In this document: positions 60,857 to 64,000 of the stretch, piece by piece
Layout: each line of letters starts with the position of its first letter
Numbering within the stretch: the stretch's first letter is position 1
Source of the DNA: Hetaerina americana
Taxonomy: Eukaryota > Arthropoda > Insecta > Odonata > Calopterygidae
NCBI GenBank assembly: GCA_022747635.1
Contig: JAKTNV010000023.1
Coordinates: forward strand, 7,917,630 to 7,981,629
Reading direction: 5' to 3'
DNA: 64,000 nt
The notes under the pieces: generated by a model
Told to the model about the DNA's origin: nothing
The model's input: the letters and a program-made list of their open reading frames with translations, nothing else
The model's database searches: none
Program-made: the position numbers and the translations under genes

Positions 60857-63090
60857 TTTCAAAAGCCTCCATTCTACTTCTTTCATCCTGTTTCAGTGGC
60901 TATGTTTCCGCGCCGTATATAACTACGCCCCATATGAATGATTTTACGAGTGATTTGACACCCTTACTCAATATTCCGGTCACTTACTCCCCCCCTTCTT
61001 GTGAAAGCTTCTTTTCCTAGCGTAATTCTTTTCCTAATATCCCTACTGCTTTGACCTTGTTGCTCCAAAACAATTCCGAGATACGTAAACTGTTCCACCT
61101 GCTCTAGTTTTTACCCTCCTATTTTAATGTTTAATTTAACCTTTTTTCTAGAAAATCGCATAGCCTTTGTTTTATTTACATTGATTATCAATCCATATCT
61201 ATCGCACTGAATTTCCAATCCACTCATCAATGCTTGCAACCCCTCGGATGACTGACAAACTAGACCTTGGTCTAAAGCAATCCTAACTGATTTTGCGAAT
61301 TCCCCACCCACTTTCATTCCTATCTCCAGTTTATGCCATGCCTCTTTAATCATTTCCTCCTCATAAACGTTGAACAGCACCGGTGACAATGGACAGACCG
61401 GTCTTTCAACTATTCTATACAAAGGCATCCAGAATCTCCGTTCCCCATTCGTATCTGAGCAGTCCGAGAAATGTACAGGTTGCGGATTAGCCTCCTTTCT
61501 CTCCAATTTGTTCCTATTTTCTGCAATATACTCATTAGTTTTTCCCAATTCATTCTATCAAACGATTTTTCGAAATCTACGAAACAGGCAAATACGTCCT
61601 GATTGTATTCTAAATCCCTCTCGATTAGTAATCTCATTACTGCAATGGCATAACGAGTACCTCTCCCCTTCCTAAACCCTGACTGATCATCCCCTAAGTA
61701 ATAATTTGCCCTACTCTCTATCCTTTTGCTTATGATCCTGAGAACAACTTTAGCTGCGTGGGAAATCAAACTTATTGTCCTGTAGTCCTGAAATGATGCA
61801 GTCTTTATCTTTTTCGGAATCGGAACTAATACTGATCTCACAAAGTCCTCCGGGCTGATTCCTTCCTCCTAATAGTAGTAGTAGTCTAAGGAGAGGCGAC
61901 GGACACCTAAGGCCATATGTGCCATTAGGGATGGATTGGAAAGGAAGGATGGAGAGAAACCTGGCGTCGGCATTAGCCTACTCTAGTCGAAAGGCGCCAA
62001 GGGGTCCGCAGTTTAACTTCCCATCCGACGGACGTCGCACTTACTCGAAGTGCTCTCCACAAAGCACCTCAAGGAAGGAATGTGATACTACTGAAAAAAA
62101 TCTGCTACTTCCGGTAATCGAACCCGAACCCTCTCCTTCCGCATAGATACTACGAATCAGTCCATTTAGACTTTTCTTCCCAGATTTTCCTAAACATAAA
62201 ATAGTTCAGCAGGAATATTGTCTACCCCACGGACTTATTTTATTTCATCTCCCATAATGCCCTTCCTCTCTCATCTTCGAGTAGGTCTGGCTATCTTCCT
62301 CTACGTCATATTCTCTTTCCATGTCTAACCTTACTGGCCTAATTTCTTTGCCATAGGGAAATTCCATGTATTCCTGCCATCTTTCTTGGATCTTTTCTCT
62401 TTCAACTATTATTTTCCAACATATCTCCAGCTGATAACACATATTTTCCCTTCTTAATTCCCGATAGTGTTTTAACCTTCTTTTATAGCGCAACACTTTC
62501 AACTTTCCTCTCTAATATTTCCATATTCTCGCAAGCGTCCTCCACCACCCTTCTTTCGTTCAATATGTTACCCGTCTCAATTAATTATTTAACTCTTTGT
62601 TCTTCTTTCCGCCTAAGTCTGGGTTTACATTCTTCCAGTTCCGTATTTCATCCATCCTTCTAATCATCTCAGCCGTGATTTCCTTGTCCTTTTCCCATGA
62701 ACAGTTCCTATAGTTTCTTTTGCGGTTTCCATAATCCTTTTTTCATATGTTCCCTTCTTTCCTTAATCGTATTCAGCTCCCTTTACTCTCTCATGCCTTT
62801 ATCTAGAGCCTGCTCATACTCCTTCCCTGTCAATCCAGTTAACGCTTGTAAAAACCATATCCAAATCACCTCCCTGCCGTATCTTTTTAAATCAGATGCT
62901 ATGCTCCATGACCTGGAAATTGCGACCTGCGTCCGCATCCGCTTCCGTGAAACTGAGCGAATTGATCATGCTGTTCCTAAATCTATATAATATTACCTGG
63001 CATATATCATGTATGTATACCTACGCCCTTTGCCGTGTCTAAACCAAGTGTTGGTAATGATTAACCCCTTTCTCGAGTATTTCTGTGCGT
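60857..63090 (-). pseudogene. RTE-like LINE relic interrupted by a SINE
   Basis: On the minus strand: endonuclease end near 63070-62880; linker (KIQERWQEYMEF near 62380, DMEREYDVEED near 62310); RT before and after the SINE (VRSVLVPIPKKIKTASFQDY, VLRIISKRIESRANYYL, DDQSGFRKGRGTRYAIAVM, VDFEKSFDRMN); then KAMRFSRKKVKLNIKIGG; and a break at about 60857 within the block that precedes WxWRRM. Part of the RT near 61400-61300 is frameshifted. QSGF replaces QFGF of the other copy. Old but fairly continuous. Confidence 0.87.
61871..62145 (-). mobile_element. tRNA-derived SINE (type D) nested in RTE
   Basis: The minus strand has box B-like GGGTTCGATTACCGG near 62122-62108, the body CCCCTTGGCGCC and GGCTAATGCCGACGCC, and the tail CTACTACTACTATT. 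It splits RTE sequence that is continuous at 8541-8555. ATAG occurs at both borders and may be a short target duplication. Related copy at 25002-25275. Confidence 0.88.
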
Positions 63091-63094
63091 AATT

Positions 63095-63525
63095 CAAGCA
63101 CCAATTCTTCTCATTGAGCTTCTTGCCGCATTTTGCGTTATTTATAGTGATAATTCTGTTATTTTCTTAAAATAATAAAGAATCTTGTGAATTAGAAATA
63201 TTTAAAAACGAAAGATTTTAAAAATATTTAAATTCATATTTCGATTGTTAAAAAGGTAGAAGATGCGACTGTTCTAATATTATTAGTAGAAGTAAAAACT
63301 GAACCAAGAAAATGGCCATAGTTAAGGTATGCATGCCTACCAGCAGCCATAAGAAGGAGAGGTCGATAGGGTACACGATCAATCGGAGGGTATAATTACG
63401 GGTGTTCCATTAGGGAAACATTTGATACGGATGGGTGACAGTGACACGTCGTTGGGCAAAGGAAGAGATGGTAGTGAGGGAAGGGGACGGCGGTTTAGGA
63501 ACAGGGAATAACCGCGGGGAGAAAA
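63095..63525. other. Spacer between two inverted RTE fragments
   Basis: AT-rich to 63300, then an AGGAGAGG/GGGAAACATTTG region. No motif assigned. Confidence 0.45.
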
Positions 63526-63529
63526 CGAT

Positions 63530-64000
63530 GGAGGCTGAGCTTAGGCTAGCCAAAGATTTAGGTACAGCGGGATCAATTCGCGCGGTTTCCCGGGAGCGGA
63601 TGAGAACTCGGATAGTCATTTAATAATAATAAAGTGTGGCGTCCAAAAGATAAAACAGGGAGGACGGTTAAGGAATATAAACTAGAAGCGTTAACTGATG
63701 ACAAGAAATGCCATTGAGAAGTGCAGAACAATAAGTTTTGGTTCCTCACGCAAATAAAGTGGCTATCAGGATCATTAATTAGATGGTGGAACGCAGAACA
63801 ATATATTGCTGAGGGGATGATCATTATTGGTAAAGGAAGGGAAGAGCGAGGCACGCGCGATGCCATAGCAATAATGAAGTCACTATAAGAGAAGAACATA
63901 GAATGATACAATCAGCATGGATGTGTCTACTATATTCCGTTGATTTCGAAAAGGCGTTAGATTAAGTGAAGTGCATAGAAATAATGAAGTTATTATAGAA
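63530..64000 (+). pseudogene. RTE-like LINE fragment running off the window end
   Basis: The plus strand reads YSGINSRGFPGADENSDSHLI near 63565-63625 (endonuclease end). Much of the linker is then skipped to RT blocks in broken frames: a trace of QFGFRKGRGTRDAIAIMKSL near 63820-63885 and VDFEKALD near 63940-63963. It is oriented opposite to the copy ending at 63090. Cut by the window edge. Confidence 0.8.

Overview
This 64 kb window looks like intergenic DNA from an animal nuclear genome, most likely an arthropod. It carries DD34D mariner transposons, RTE-like and CR1/L2-like non-LTR retrotransposons, tRNA-derived SINEs, long (TA)n tracts and short palindromic elements. It shows no operons, no bacterial-style gene packing and no convincing host exon. 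The species cannot be named from the sequence alone. A CR1-like 3' end reading roughly CTTGCGGCGGCTTGCGGGGTATT followed by GTAGAT repeats recurs about ten times and should help to place it.

Layout. 0-7 kb: a perfect 103-bp-arm palindrome between two TA tracts, two CR1-like pseudogenes (one about 2.5 kb), a SINE and a second palindrome. 7-14 kb: two RTE-like fragments joined tail to tail, an RTE 5' end next to a TA tract, a CR1 ORF1 scrap, and another RTE relic split by a 75-bp MITE. 14-30 kb: a minisatellite, a third palindrome, several SINEs, CR1 and RTE relics, and three internally deleted mariners (753, 578 and 558 bp), each between TA target duplications. 31-37 kb: dispersed CR1-like endonuclease and reverse transcriptase scraps. 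37-42 kb: mostly unassigned, with a CpG-rich block at 38.3-39.5 kb. 42.7-45.1 kb: a SINE, microsatellites, three related stem-loop elements and a 1,316-bp mariner with unusually long (about 149 bp) and nearly identical inverted repeats. 45-54 kb: sparse relics, CpG-rich blocks and a diverged repeat also present at 35.7 kb. 54-64 kb: a deleted CR1 element with an ORF1 esterase-like remnant, a 1,300-bp mariner with two frameshifts, a chimeric RTE/CR1 cluster, and an RTE copy interrupted by a SINE.

The elements interact in visible ways. A SINE shares its 3' tail with the CR1-like LINE that probably mobilises it. SINEs and MITEs sit inside RTE copies. Deleted mariners match, or have the form of derivatives of, longer elements. 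The least explained pattern is a set of palindromes or stem-loops of different sequence that share the plan CTGAAGA(C)-stem-GAAAC. I read them, with moderate confidence, as inverted or partial tails of Penelope-like elements. No reading frame appears to encode a complete, intact protein; the mariner at 43.8-45.1 kb comes closest.
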